Positions 1-7,321 of a DNA stretch of 51,958 nucleotides are shown piece after piece. Numbering within the stretch: position 1 is the stretch's first letter; each line of letters starts with the position of its first letter. The stretch lies in contig LQMQ01000039.1 of NCBI GenBank assembly GCA_001515205.2, positions 1 through 51,958 on the forward strand. Direction: 5' to 3'. The notes below the pieces were generated by a model. It made no database searches. It had not been told where the DNA came from and saw only the letters and a program-made list of their open reading frames with translations. Position numbers and translations under genes: made by a program. Source of the DNA: Candidatus Hadarchaeum yellowstonense. GTDB lineage: Archaea > Hadarchaeota > Hadarchaeia > Hadarchaeales > Hadarchaeaceae.

Positions 1-402
1 CCATTTTAGGTATATCCGCTCTTCGCAGCTCTCTTTGAACGGCCTTATCCAGCCATAGTTTCTTTCAAAGGCCAGTTTCGGGTTCATCTTCCTCAACACG
101 TATTTGCACACGGGTTCTGAAACTTTTCTGCAGGCTTCCTTCGTGTCGACTTTTAGGAGGACGGAGAGCCGAAGTACTGGACATGGGTTTTTGCATCGTG
201 TAATGAGTTCGTTATCAGTAAGCCGCACAACTTCAATATCCTTTCTGTTCACTCTAAGAAAGTCCAGATAAAAGAGCTTGAGCACATCCGACATCGAATT
301 TGCAATTTTAGGCTTGATCATCCATAAAAAAGCGTAAAGATAAAAGACGCTCTCTGCCATGGCTAGAACAATCTCCTTTATGAAGGCCAGGTTGCCGCGC
401 AT
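1..402 (-). CDS. Partial hypothetical protein, possibly L-2-amino-thiazoline-4-carboxylic acid hydrolase-like
   Basis: Reading leftward from an ATG at 402 the frame stays open for 134 codons to the window edge, so the C-terminus is missing. An in-frame TAA about 16 codons upstream bounds it. The protein begins MRGNLAFIKEIVLAMAES and later has a Cys-rich stretch (CKNPCP, then TKEACRKVSEPVCKY), a NPKLAFERNYGWIRP segment and CEERI. From memory this pattern (NPCP, a Cys-containing EACRKV helix, then NPKL-x-RNY-xx-IRP) recurs in small archaeal proteins of the ATC-hydrolase-like fold; I could not confirm it by search. A second ATG at 360 is a possible start. It is divergent from the arsR-AOR operon and shares that operon's low GC. 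Being a real CDS is fairly sure; the family is a guess. Confidence 0.6.
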   Translation of the reverse strand, partial: MRGNLAFIKEIVLAMAESVFYLYAFLWMIKPKIANSMSDVLKLFYLDFLRVNRKDIEVVRLTDNELITRCKNPCPVLRLSVLLKVDTKEACRKVSEPVCKYVLRKMNPKLAFERNYGWIRPFKESCEERIYLKW

Positions 403-725
403 TCCTCGGCCCCGACAAACTTTTGCACTATATCTTGCCTCCCGCCTTTATATGCTCTCAGGCTTATCATAGTTCTGCGGAACTAAAAAGCCGATTGAAA
501 TCAAAAACCTTGAGCCTAGCGACCACGACCTGATCAAAAAATCACGAATACGAAACGCGGCATTTATGGTTTCTGCTGCAAAGGTTGCTTTTTTGTAATA
601 TATTGTTGAATATTGGAGTATCTTGTCCTTAGGAACTCCCGCACATATGTGATCTTAGACTTTGTGGAGACCTTGTTGAGTAATTAATAACAATATTTAA
701 ATATTATTATAAACTCACGTTTATC
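403..725. other. AT-rich intergenic region upstream of arsR
   Basis: This 323-base stretch between the left-edge gene and arsR holds no convincing ORF on either strand. It is rich in A/T runs near its right end, where the arsR promoter and a palindrome lie (692-705). I see no tRNA-like or other structured RNA in the remainder. Confidence 0.5.
692..705. promoter_or_regulatory. TATA region and 14-bp palindrome before arsR
   Basis: AATATTTAAATATT is a perfect 14-bp palindrome centred about 27 bases upstream of the arsR ATG at 726. It has the composition and spacing of an archaeal TATA box, which would leave an almost leaderless mRNA. Because the gene encodes a metalloregulator, the palindrome is also a candidate autoregulatory operator; that second role is inference. 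Confidence 0.5.
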
Positions 726-1046
726 ATGCGCTCGGCAATAAAAAATTTGATGCTTAAGGCTAAAGTGTTCAAGGCCCTCTCCGACCCGGTAAGGCTTAAA
801 ATTCTAACACACCTACGCAATGGTGAAAAATGCGTCTGCGAGATCGTTCCCTATATTGGGATACCACAACCACTGGTTTCTAGACACCTGGCAATACTAA
901 AAAGATGTGGACTTGTGAAGAATAGAAAAATGGGGAATAGAAGACTCTATTTTGTAACAGATCCCGCAATATTCAAAATAATCGACGCTGTAAATGATGA
1001 TCTGTTGAGTGCGCTGTTAAAACATGCTGTTGAACAAATAGTTTAG
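726..1046 (+). CDS. ArsR/SmtB-family metalloregulator with CVC motif
   Basis: A 106-residue winged-helix repressor. KALSDPVRLKILTHLR begins the HTH domain, followed by GEKCVCEIV, the ArsR alpha-3 metal-site signature (Cys-Val-Cys), and the recognition helix PQPLVSRHLAILKRCGLV. In the family, As(III), Sb(III) or soft-metal binding to this Cys pair releases the operator. It is the first gene of an apparent operon with the polyferredoxin (35-base gap), tungsten AOR and FAD oxidoreductase. A metal, metalloid or thiol-redox signal may therefore control aldehyde oxidation here. The inducer cannot be read from sequence. The start is supported by the TATA region about 27 bases upstream. Confidence 0.85.
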   Translation: MRSAIKNLMLKAKVFKALSDPVRLKILTHLRNGEKCVCEIVPYIGIPQPLVSRHLAILKRCGLVKNRKMGNRRLYFVTDPAIFKIIDAVNDDLLSALLKHAVEQIV

Positions 1047-1081
1047 GAAATTTAGCATCATAACTGGAAAGGAGGGAAAAA

Positions 1082-1561
1082 ATGGATAAAATAGTAGTGG
1101 TGAACTACGACAAATGTATTGGATGCAGAACTTGTGAAACTGTTTGTTCCCTTGTTCACGAGAAGAGGATTAATCCCTCTGAATCGCGAATAAACGTGGT
1201 AAAATACGAAGAAATTGGGGCAAACATACCTGTACTTTGTCAAAAATGCGAGGATCCTGCGTGCGCTGCTGTCTGTCCTATGGACGCGATAAAAGTTGAC
1301 GAATCTCTTGGAACTTACATTGACTATACTAGATGTGTGGGTTGTAAAATGTGTATTTTGGTTTGTCCCATTGGAGGAATCGGCCTTAATCCAGCGAATA
1401 AGAAGGTTATAATTTGCGATTTGTGCAAGGGCGACCCACAATGTGTCAAGTCATGCCCTGAACAAGCGTTGGAATACGTTGACGTGAGCAAATTGTCCAT
1501 TAAAAAGAGGAGGGAAGGCTTAGAAAAACTTGCAAAGTTTTTGGAGGTGGCAAAGATATGA
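1082..1561 (+). CDS. aorA: Four-cluster polyferredoxin, AorA-like electron-transfer subunit
   Basis: A 159-residue cytoplasmic iron-sulfur protein with 16 Cys in four groups: CIGCRTCETVC, CQKCEDPACAAVC, CVGCKMCILVC and CDLCKGDPQCVKSC. This is enough for four [4Fe-4S] clusters. The layout is that of the small subunit encoded next to tungsten aldehyde oxidoreductases, like AorA of the AorABC enzyme of Aromatoleum aromaticum. It should carry electrons away from the tungsten subunit encoded just downstream, whose ATG overlaps this stop codon (ATGA at 1558-1561). The start has a strong AAGGAGGG ribosome-binding site 5 bases upstream. The gene symbol rests on context and architecture. Confidence 0.85.
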   Translation: MDKIVVVNYDKCIGCRTCETVCSLVHEKRINPSESRINVVKYEEIGANIPVLCQKCEDPACAAVCPMDAIKVDESLGTYIDYTRCVGCKMCILVCPIGGIGLNPANKKVIICDLCKGDPQCVKSCPEQALEYVDVSKLSIKKRREGLEKLAKFLEVAKI

Positions 1562-3426
1562 ACGGCTACACGAATAAAATTTTATTTGTAAACCTAAGCG
1601 ATAACAGTGCTGGGATCATTCCCACCGAAAAATACATTGAACAATTTGTCGGCGGCAGAGGAATAGCGGTTAAACTTCTCTACGAGCTAACACCAAAAAA
1701 CGTTGATCCACTCGGTCCTAAAAATGCGCTCATCATTATGACTGGACCGTTGACTGGAACAATTGTGCCTTCTTCAGGCAGAGTTGACGTTATTTCAAAA
1801 TCACCACAGACAAATTTGCTTGGAGGATCGAATGCTGGCGGATTCTTTGGACCTGAACTGAAATATGCAGGATATGACGGAATCGTCATTACTGGCAGAG
1901 CTTCGTCGAAAGTTTACATTGACATATATAATGATGATGTTGAAGTTAAAAGCGCTGAAAATTTGTCTGGAAAAGGGGTTTTCGACACAGTTAAAGCATT
2001 AAGAAAAAACGACGAAGATACACAGGTCGCTTGTATTGGGCCGGCTGGCGAGAAACTTGTTAACCTTTCAGGCATAGCCTTCAGCATGCGTAACTACGCT
2101 GCTCGCTGTGGACTTGGCGCGGTCATGGGCTCGAAAAACTTGAAAGCGATTGCTGTCAGAGGTACTAAAGGATTAGACGTAGCCGTGCCGGATCAGCTCA
2201 AGCAGATAGCGGATGAAATGAGAGAGCGCATAAAGGATACGCCTAGTTATAAGGAGTTCCCCGAATGGCATCACAAACTCTTTAGAGTTCTCGAAGCAGA
2301 CGCTAAAACATTCTTCGGCAATTATGATAATGTCTTATGGGATGGTCGGTTTGAAGCCTATGAAAATGCTGAAAAATTTGTGAAAGGCGCCGAGTTAAAA
2401 CTTCAATCATGTTTCGGCTGCCCATTACGGTGCTGGGCTTACATTAACATGAAAAATGTTGGAAAAGCAAGCGCTGTAGCATGCCAAGGAACCCTAACAT
2501 CCATAGTCAACTTCGCCAAAATTAAAGATTTCAACAAAGTGTGGGAAGCCTACCTATTGTGTCAAGACATGGGGTTAGACACAGGCGGAACAAGCGCCAC
2601 CATCGCCTATGCTATGGACTTGTATTCAAAGGGAATACTAAGCAAAACTCAAGTAAATGCCATAAACTTAACTTTCGGCGATGGAAACGCCTTTGTCAGT
2701 CTCGTCAAAAAGATTGCTGGGAAAGAAGGCATTGGAGAACTTTTAGCGGATGGTGTTAAAAAGGCGTCAGAGAAGCTAGGCGAAGCCGCCAAAAAACTTG
2801 CCGTGTACGCCAAGGGAGGCCAGGAGCTTTGGCTCATGGAGATAAGGCCGTTTAAGGGTGTCGCTCTCTCATGCGCCGTGACGGATTCAGGAAGCCACAA
2901 CAGAGCAGCATATGGTCTATGCGAGTTTTACTACAGATCAATGAAGACGCAAGCAGAAACTGTAGCAAAAAACATTGTAGGAACTGAGGAAGCGGCACAA
3001 CCCACAAGGTACGAGTATAAGCCAAAGCTGGTCGCAATATACGAGGACATGCACACTCTTGCCGACTCTTTAGGTGTGTGTTCCATACCCTTTATGCCAG
3101 TTGGGCTTGACTTGTGGACAAAAGCTTATACCGCGTCTACTGGGCGCGAAACTTCGCCTAAAGACCTTATGTACGTGGCTGAACGCATAAGAACTCTTGA
3201 GAGGCTCTTCAACATAAGAGAGGGACTCACCAGACAAGACGACACTATAGCTGAAAGAATGTTTAGCGAGCCATTGAAAGAAGGCCCATGGAAGGGCGAA
3301 GCACTTGATAAAGTTATGTTTGAGAAAATGATCGACGAATACTACGCTCTTAGAGGATGGGACCTCACTGGAAAACCAAAGCCTGAAACTTTGAAACGTT
3401 TAGGATTGGAAGATACATGCGCATAG
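1558..3426 (+). CDS. aorB: Tungsten-containing aldehyde:ferredoxin oxidoreductase (AorB-like)
   Basis: A 622-residue AOR-family protein, the usual length. Such enzymes oxidise aldehydes to carboxylic acids with a tungstopterin and one [4Fe-4S] cluster. Visible family marks are VGGRGIAVKLLYEL near the N-terminus, GPLTGTIVPSSGR, the GLGAVMGSKNLKAIAVRG pterin-binding segment (about residues 186-203) and cluster ligands Cys285, Cys288, Cys292 (CFGCPLRC) with the distal Cys508 (LGVCSIP). No frameshift is seen. It overlaps the polyferredoxin stop and its own end overlaps the downstream oxidoreductase start by 10 bases, indicating tight coupling. The aldehyde substrate cannot be inferred. Its GC content is lower than that of the second AOR in this window. 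Confidence 0.9.
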   Translation: MNGYTNKILFVNLSDNSAGIIPTEKYIEQFVGGRGIAVKLLYELTPKNVDPLGPKNALIIMTGPLTGTIVPSSGRVDVISKSPQTNLLGGSNAGGFFGPELKYAGYDGIVITGRASSKVYIDIYNDDVEVKSAENLSGKGVFDTVKALRKNDEDTQVACIGPAGEKLVNLSGIAFSMRNYAARCGLGAVMGSKNLKAIAVRGTKGLDVAVPDQLKQIADEMRERIKDTPSYKEFPEWHHKLFRVLEADAKTFFGNYDNVLWDGRFEAYENAEKFVKGAELKLQSCFGCPLRCWAYINMKNVGKASAVACQGTLTSIVNFAKIKDFNKVWEAYLLCQDMGLDTGGTSATIAYAMDLYSKGILSKTQVNAINLTFGDGNAFVSLVKKIAGKEGIGELLADGVKKASEKLGEAAKKLAVYAKGGQELWLMEIRPFKGVALSCAVTDSGSHNRAAYGLCEFYYRSMKTQAETVAKNIVGTEEAAQPTRYEYKPKLVAIYEDMHTLADSLGVCSIPFMPVGLDLWTKAYTASTGRETSPKDLMYVAERIRTLERLFNIREGLTRQDDTIAERMFSEPLKEGPWKGEALDKVMFEKMIDEYYALRGWDLTGKPKPETLKRLGLEDTCA

Positions 3427-4622
3427 TTATAATTGGTGCTGGTGCTGCAGGAGTAAGCGCTGCTGAAACAATTCGAAAGCTAAACGCAGATGTAGAAATA
3501 ACTATCATAAATGAAGAAGATAGTTTGCCCTACTCACCTGTCGCTCTTCCTGAATATATCGAGGGAAGAATATCAAGGGAGCAGCTCTACTTATGGAACG
3601 ATGACCGCATAAGAAAAATGAAAGTTTTTTACGTTCGTGGAAAAACTGCTGTAAACGTTGATGTAAACGCCAAAAAAGTGATAACTGAAGATGGATCCAT
3701 TTTTTCTTACGACAAGCTGCTAATAGCGACGGGGGGCAGACCAGTAATTCCCGATGAATTAAAAAATAAAAGGGGGATTCTTACGCTTAGAACTTACTCA
3801 GACGCAGAGGCAATTCGCAATAAAATTAAAGAAAGAGTGGTCATTTATGGTGCAGGAGCAGTTGCCGTAAAAACAGCTGTTGCACTACGCAGAAAGGGCA
3901 TTGACGTTATAATTCTCTGCAGATCAAGGGTTTTGAGAAGACTTTTTGACGAAGACATATGCCGGTTAATACACGATCTTTTAATCACAAACGGAGTGAA
4001 AATAGTCGGGATTCATGAACAAATGCGCCTATTAGGAGACCCCGTAGAAAAACTGAGAGTGGGAACACAGGAATTGAAATGTGACGGAGTCATCGCCGCG
4101 TTGGGGGTAACTCCAAACTTACCCTTTTTAGATCCGCGTCAAATCAAATTGGGCAGATCGGGGGGAGTAATCGTAAATGAAAAAATGCAAACCACGGCAC
4201 CAGGTGTTTACGCAGCTGGCGACTGCTGCGAAACTATAGAGATAACATCTGGAATCCAGAACGTAATCGCGCTATGGCCTCCAGCTGTAGATCAGGGAAA
4301 AATCGCAGCCTTAAACATGCTTGGCATAAACGCAATTTATGACGGAACACTCCCACAGAATATAGTCGACGTGTTTGACACAACATTCGCATCAATCGGG
4401 TCGCTGGATGGAGAAAAAATAACCGTCAGAAACCATACCACGATCAAACGCTTCACCATAAAAAATGGAGAAATCGTGGGGGCTCAACTTGTCGGCGACG
4501 TAAATGACGCCGGTATTATATCAAACGTATTGAAAAGAAAACTTCAGAAAACAACGTTAAAAGAAGTGCTTGCAAGAAAAAGCGTACTTGCAATGTACGC
4601 AAGCTCTAACAGCATCATATGA
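3417..4622 (+). CDS. aorC: FAD-dependent NAD(P)H oxidoreductase, AorC-like subunit
   Basis: A 401-residue two-dinucleotide-domain flavoprotein. The N-terminal FAD motif is IIGAGAAGVSAAETI; a second Rossmann motif VVIYGAGAVAVKTAVAL near residue 140 fits NAD(P)H, and TTAPGVYAAGDCCE near residue 260 is the conserved FAD-binding ATG/GD motif. At the place where NADH oxidases and CoA-disulfide reductases carry their redox Cys, this protein reads YSPVALPEYI, so that Cys is absent and a disulfide reductase role is unlikely. It starts inside the AOR gene (10-base overlap). By position it matches the FAD subunit AorC of Aromatoleum AorABC, which would couple aldehyde oxidation to NAD. That role is inferred from context. 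Confidence 0.8.
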   Translation: MRIVIIGAGAAGVSAAETIRKLNADVEITIINEEDSLPYSPVALPEYIEGRISREQLYLWNDDRIRKMKVFYVRGKTAVNVDVNAKKVITEDGSIFSYDKLLIATGGRPVIPDELKNKRGILTLRTYSDAEAIRNKIKERVVIYGAGAVAVKTAVALRRKGIDVIILCRSRVLRRLFDEDICRLIHDLLITNGVKIVGIHEQMRLLGDPVEKLRVGTQELKCDGVIAALGVTPNLPFLDPRQIKLGRSGGVIVNEKMQTTAPGVYAAGDCCETIEITSGIQNVIALWPPAVDQGKIAALNMLGINAIYDGTLPQNIVDVFDTTFASIGSLDGEKITVRNHTTIKRFTIKNGEIVGAQLVGDVNDAGIISNVLKRKLQKTTLKEVLARKSVLAMYASSNSII

Positions 4623-4653
4623 AATTTTGAATTTAAAAATTCCGACAAGAGTT

Positions 4654-5238
4654 TTAGGCTTCCATTTTTCTCCTGAGCCGCTTCATCGTCGAGAAAAGCG
4701 CCTCAGGATTTTGCCCGGGACTTGCCTCTGATTTCCAACGCAACTTTAACGAAAGAACGGAGGATCTCTGCGAAAACGCGCTTGCACAGCACGTCTAGCG
4801 GCTCCAGACGGATCGTGGATTTTCCAGTGGGACGGTCCACGGGATCAAATGATGGGAAAACACGCGCAATCAGAATCGCCTGAACGTGTGTTTTATGCTA
4901 ACTATCTTCCGAAGCACGCGCTCCTCCATCCCTAGGTTCTGTTCTGCATCCTTGCAAAAACATCCAACTCGTGCACATGTCGTGGCTTTGGCCTTTTATC
5001 TCCACTATCTGCTGCTTTGGCACACTATCAGCCATGCTGTGTAATCATCGGGTCGCCTTAGCTGAGGTCTCAAAAACACAGCTTCAAAAATCGACATGCC
5101 CAAAACTTACCATGCGTATGTGGCCGACTGCGGCAACACTCCACGTCTCATTTTGTGATTGCCCAACTCGCCATCTCGGCCAAAAACAACACCGATATTT
5201 TTCAATTTGGCGCTAAACTTAATTTGGTAAACGTTCAT
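4654..5238 (-). pseudogene. Decayed protein-coding gene, family not recognised
   Basis: Reading leftward from an ATG at 5238, preceded by AAAGGAG, codons give a good 43-residue N-terminus (MNVYQIKFSAKLKNIGVVFG...) that ends at a stop near 5107. Coding-like sequence resumes in other frames. One 66-codon stretch contains FPSFDPVDRPTGKST and IRLEPLDVLCKRVFAEIL and ends in a stop. After a one-base shift the frame continues to NPEALFSTMKRLRRKMEA and a TAA at 4654-4656. At least two frameshifts and internal stops are needed to join these pieces, so I read it as a pseudogene of about 195 codons. Sequence or assembly error is the alternative. It lies in the AT-rich segment, convergent with the AOR operon. 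Confidence 0.5.
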
Positions 5239-5441
5239 CAACTAACTCGCTCCTTTGTGATTTAAGAAGCTATCGTTAACAAAAACGAGCAATGTTGGTC
5301 TACGTTGAAAGCTAAGCAATTTAGCATCAAATCAAGGCTTTTTCAAGGTCGACGAAACTTATGCGGATAGAGTTAAAACTGGAGGAACAAGAACTAAAAG
5401 ATCATAAAATATCGCGAATATCAAAAAAGTACTAACTATTT

Positions 5442-5461
5442 TTACATCCAAGTAAATGTAA
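5442..5461. promoter_or_regulatory. Inverted repeat upstream of arsR (likely ArsR operator)
   Basis: TTACAT-N8-ATGTAA ends 13 bases before the arsR ATG at 5475. An A/T-rich CTAACTATTTTTAC stretch runs into it and may be the TATA element. A dyad overlapping the start of transcription is where ArsR repressors usually bind. Confidence 0.45.
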
Positions 5462-5474
5462 CTCCGCTGGAACC

Positions 5475-5852
5475 ATGGTGAAAAAATTCCAACGGTTAGA
5501 TCTCAGAATACCTCCAGATTACAGCCTCTCCGTTGAAGTTTTAAAAAAAATGGAAAAGGAGATACAATGCGACACCAAAGAGACGATCAAATTTTTACAG
5601 GCAATTTCCCATCCAACCAGGTTGCGCGTGCTCAGAGCACTGCGGATTAAGGAATTATGCGTGTGCGTGTTGGTCGCCCTGATGAAAATCAAATATTCCA
5701 AACTGTCCTACCACCTAAAGATCCTGAAAAAAGCCGGCCTTGTCGAATCGGAAAAACGTAAAAATTTCCTGATCTACCGGCTTACCGGCCTCGGCAGAAA
5801 AGTCTTAGCTGATCTGGAGAGACCATCGGAGGATCAGGGGCGACAACTTTAA
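5475..5852 (+). CDS. arsR: ArsR-family arsenic-type repressor
   Basis: A 125-residue winged-helix protein. TKETIKFLQAISHPTRLRVLRALR opens the HTH, IKELCVCVLV is the Cys-Val-Cys metalloid site, and YSKLSYHLKILKKAGLVESEK is the recognition helix and wing. It lies 74 bases upstream of the ACR3 arsenite exporter, and both genes have dyads in their promoters, so an As(III)-responsive repressor of the exporter is the simplest reading. The N-terminal 35 residues are an extension of unknown role. It sits about where base composition changes from the AT-rich left segment to the GC-richer rest. Confidence 0.85.
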   Translation: MVKKFQRLDLRIPPDYSLSVEVLKKMEKEIQCDTKETIKFLQAISHPTRLRVLRALRIKELCVCVLVALMKIKYSKLSYHLKILKKAGLVESEKRKNFLIYRLTGLGRKVLADLERPSEDQGRQL

Positions 5853-5875
5853 TGAAAAATAGCCAGCCATCACCT

Positions 5876-5914
5876 TTTTATAGGGTTTGAGATAATATGA
5901 ATAGAAATTCATAT
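5876..5914 (+). promoter_or_regulatory. ACR3 promoter with perfect 8-4-8 inverted repeat
   Basis: A TATA-like CTTTTTATAGG lies at 5875-5885. ATATGAAT-AGAA-ATTCATAT at 5895-5914 is a perfect dyad placed across the expected transcription start, ahead of a GAGGTAAGG ribosome-binding site (5915-5923) and the ATG at 5927. This is a good candidate operator for one of the flanking ArsR proteins. It also argues against the upstream in-frame ATG at 5897, which lies within the dyad. Confidence 0.6.
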
Positions 5915-5926
5915 GAGGTAAGGACC

Positions 5927-6970
5927 ATGACCGAGGAGAGAAAGCTTGGCCTGTGGGAGAAATACCTCACCCTCTGGGTGGCGCTGTGCATCATCTGCGG
6001 CATCTTGCTGGGAAGAGTTTTTCCCCAGATCTCGCAAATCCTCGCCGAATTTGAGATCGCCCAGGTTTCCCTACCGATAGCGATCTGTTTGTTCTTCATG
6101 ATTTACCCCATCATGGTTCAGATCGACTTCCAAGAGGTCAAGAAGGCCGCCCGATCCCCCAAGCCCGTAGCCCTCACGCTCTTCATGAACTGGGCGGTGA
6201 AACCCTTCACAATGGCCTTCTTCGCCTGGTTCTTCCTCAGCGTTGTCTTCGGCCAGTTCTTAACCCCAGACCAGATCCAGCAGTACCGGGCCGGGATGAT
6301 CCTGCTGGGGGTGGCCCCCTGCACGGCGATGGTGCTGATGTGGAGCTATCTGGCTCGGGGAAACGTCGCCCACACTTTGGTGATGACGGCGATCAACTCC
6401 CTGTCCATGGTCGTCCTTTACGCACCGCTGGCGACTTTCCTGCTCGGGATCTCCGGGATAGTGGTTCCCTGGGCCACCATCGCCCTGACGGTCACCATCT
6501 ACATCGTCACCCCCCTGATAGCCGGCTATTACACCAGAAAACTGGCCATTGAAAGAAAGGGACTGGAGTGGTTCCAGAGAAGGCTCGTCCCGCCGCTGGG
6601 TAAAGTTGCCATAGCGGCCCTCTTGATAACGCTCGTCGTGCTTTTCTCCTACCAAGGCCATCTCCTCCTAGCGATTCCGGCAATCATCGGCATGATCACC
6701 CTCGGCATCTTCACCAACATCCTCATCATCTTTGCCATTCCCTACGTCATCGCCAAAAAGATTCATCTGGGCTATGAAGACGCTGCGCCTGTGGCCATCA
6801 TCGCGGGGAGCAACCATTTTGAGGTCGCGGTTGCCGTTGCCATCACCCTGTTTGGAGTGAAGTCGGGAGCCGCGCTGGCCACCGTGGTCGGGGTTCTAAC
6901 CGAAGTGCCGCTGATGCTCTTTCTGGTTTGGCTCTGCAAAAGAACCAAGGGATATTTTGATCAACCTTAG
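5927..6970 (+). CDS. acr3: ACR3-family arsenite efflux transporter
   Basis: A 347-residue integral membrane protein with about ten hydrophobic segments. The diagnostic segment GVAPCTAMVLMWSYL carries the conserved Cys132 that ACR3 transporters need for As(III) transport, and AIIAGSNHFEVAVAVAI near residue 290 is the second conserved region. It exports arsenite driven by the membrane potential. The start at 5927 is chosen for the GAGGTAAGG ribosome-binding site; an in-frame ATG 10 codons upstream lies inside the operator dyad. It is flanked by ArsR genes on both sides. Its GC is like the main part of the window. Confidence 0.92.
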   Translation: MTEERKLGLWEKYLTLWVALCIICGILLGRVFPQISQILAEFEIAQVSLPIAICLFFMIYPIMVQIDFQEVKKAARSPKPVALTLFMNWAVKPFTMAFFAWFFLSVVFGQFLTPDQIQQYRAGMILLGVAPCTAMVLMWSYLARGNVAHTLVMTAINSLSMVVLYAPLATFLLGISGIVVPWATIALTVTIYIVTPLIAGYYTRKLAIERKGLEWFQRRLVPPLGKVAIAALLITLVVLFSYQGHLLLAIPAIIGMITLGIFTNILIIFAIPYVIAKKIHLGYEDAAPVAIIAGSNHFEVAVAVAITLFGVKSGAALATVVGVLTEVPLMLFLVWLCKRTKGYFDQP

Positions 6971-7015
6971 CCCTATTTTTAAAGCGGAAAGAGTTAATGC
7001 TAAAAGGTGCTCGGG

Positions 7016-7297
7016 ATGGGGGCAGAGGATCAGCTCAGGGTGCTGAAATGCGTGAGCGATAAAACGCGTCTTGAAATCCTGCAGCTGCTGAGGGAAGGGG
7101 AAAAATGCGTGCGTGACATGCTGGAGAGAATCAACCAAGAACAATCACTGGTCTCGCACCATCTGCAGGAAATGAGAAAGTGCGGGCTGGTGAAGACGCG
7201 GCGCGAGGGAAAAAAGGTGATCTATAGCCTCGCCGATGACTCCATCGTCAAGCTTCTGGATGACGTGGAACTGATTTCCAAGAAGTTCTGTAAATAA
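7016..7297 (+). CDS. ArsR-family HTH regulator lacking the CVC pair
   Basis: A winged-helix protein of 93 residues from the ATG at 7016, which has AGGTG 6 bases upstream; a GTG at 7007 would add three residues. LKCVSDKTRLEILQLLREG opens the HTH and SLVSHHLQEMRKCGLVKTRR is the recognition region. The metal-site position reads GEKCVRDML, with Arg where the second Cys of CVC would be. It may therefore sense a different ligand or bind As(III) through other Cys (there are four in all). It directly follows the ACR3 gene and is probably co-transcribed. Confidence 0.8.
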   Translation: MGAEDQLRVLKCVSDKTRLEILQLLREGEKCVRDMLERINQEQSLVSHHLQEMRKCGLVKTRREGKKVIYSLADDSIVKLLDDVELISKKFCK

Positions 7298-7321
7298 TTC
7301 TGAATGATCTCCGGCTCCCAA

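Noticed and set aside
4971-5216. An 81-codon open frame on the plus strand in the AT-rich gap
   Set aside because: The minus strand shows a better, though broken, coding signal here; the plus product is Cys/His/Leu-rich noise without a ribosome-binding site.
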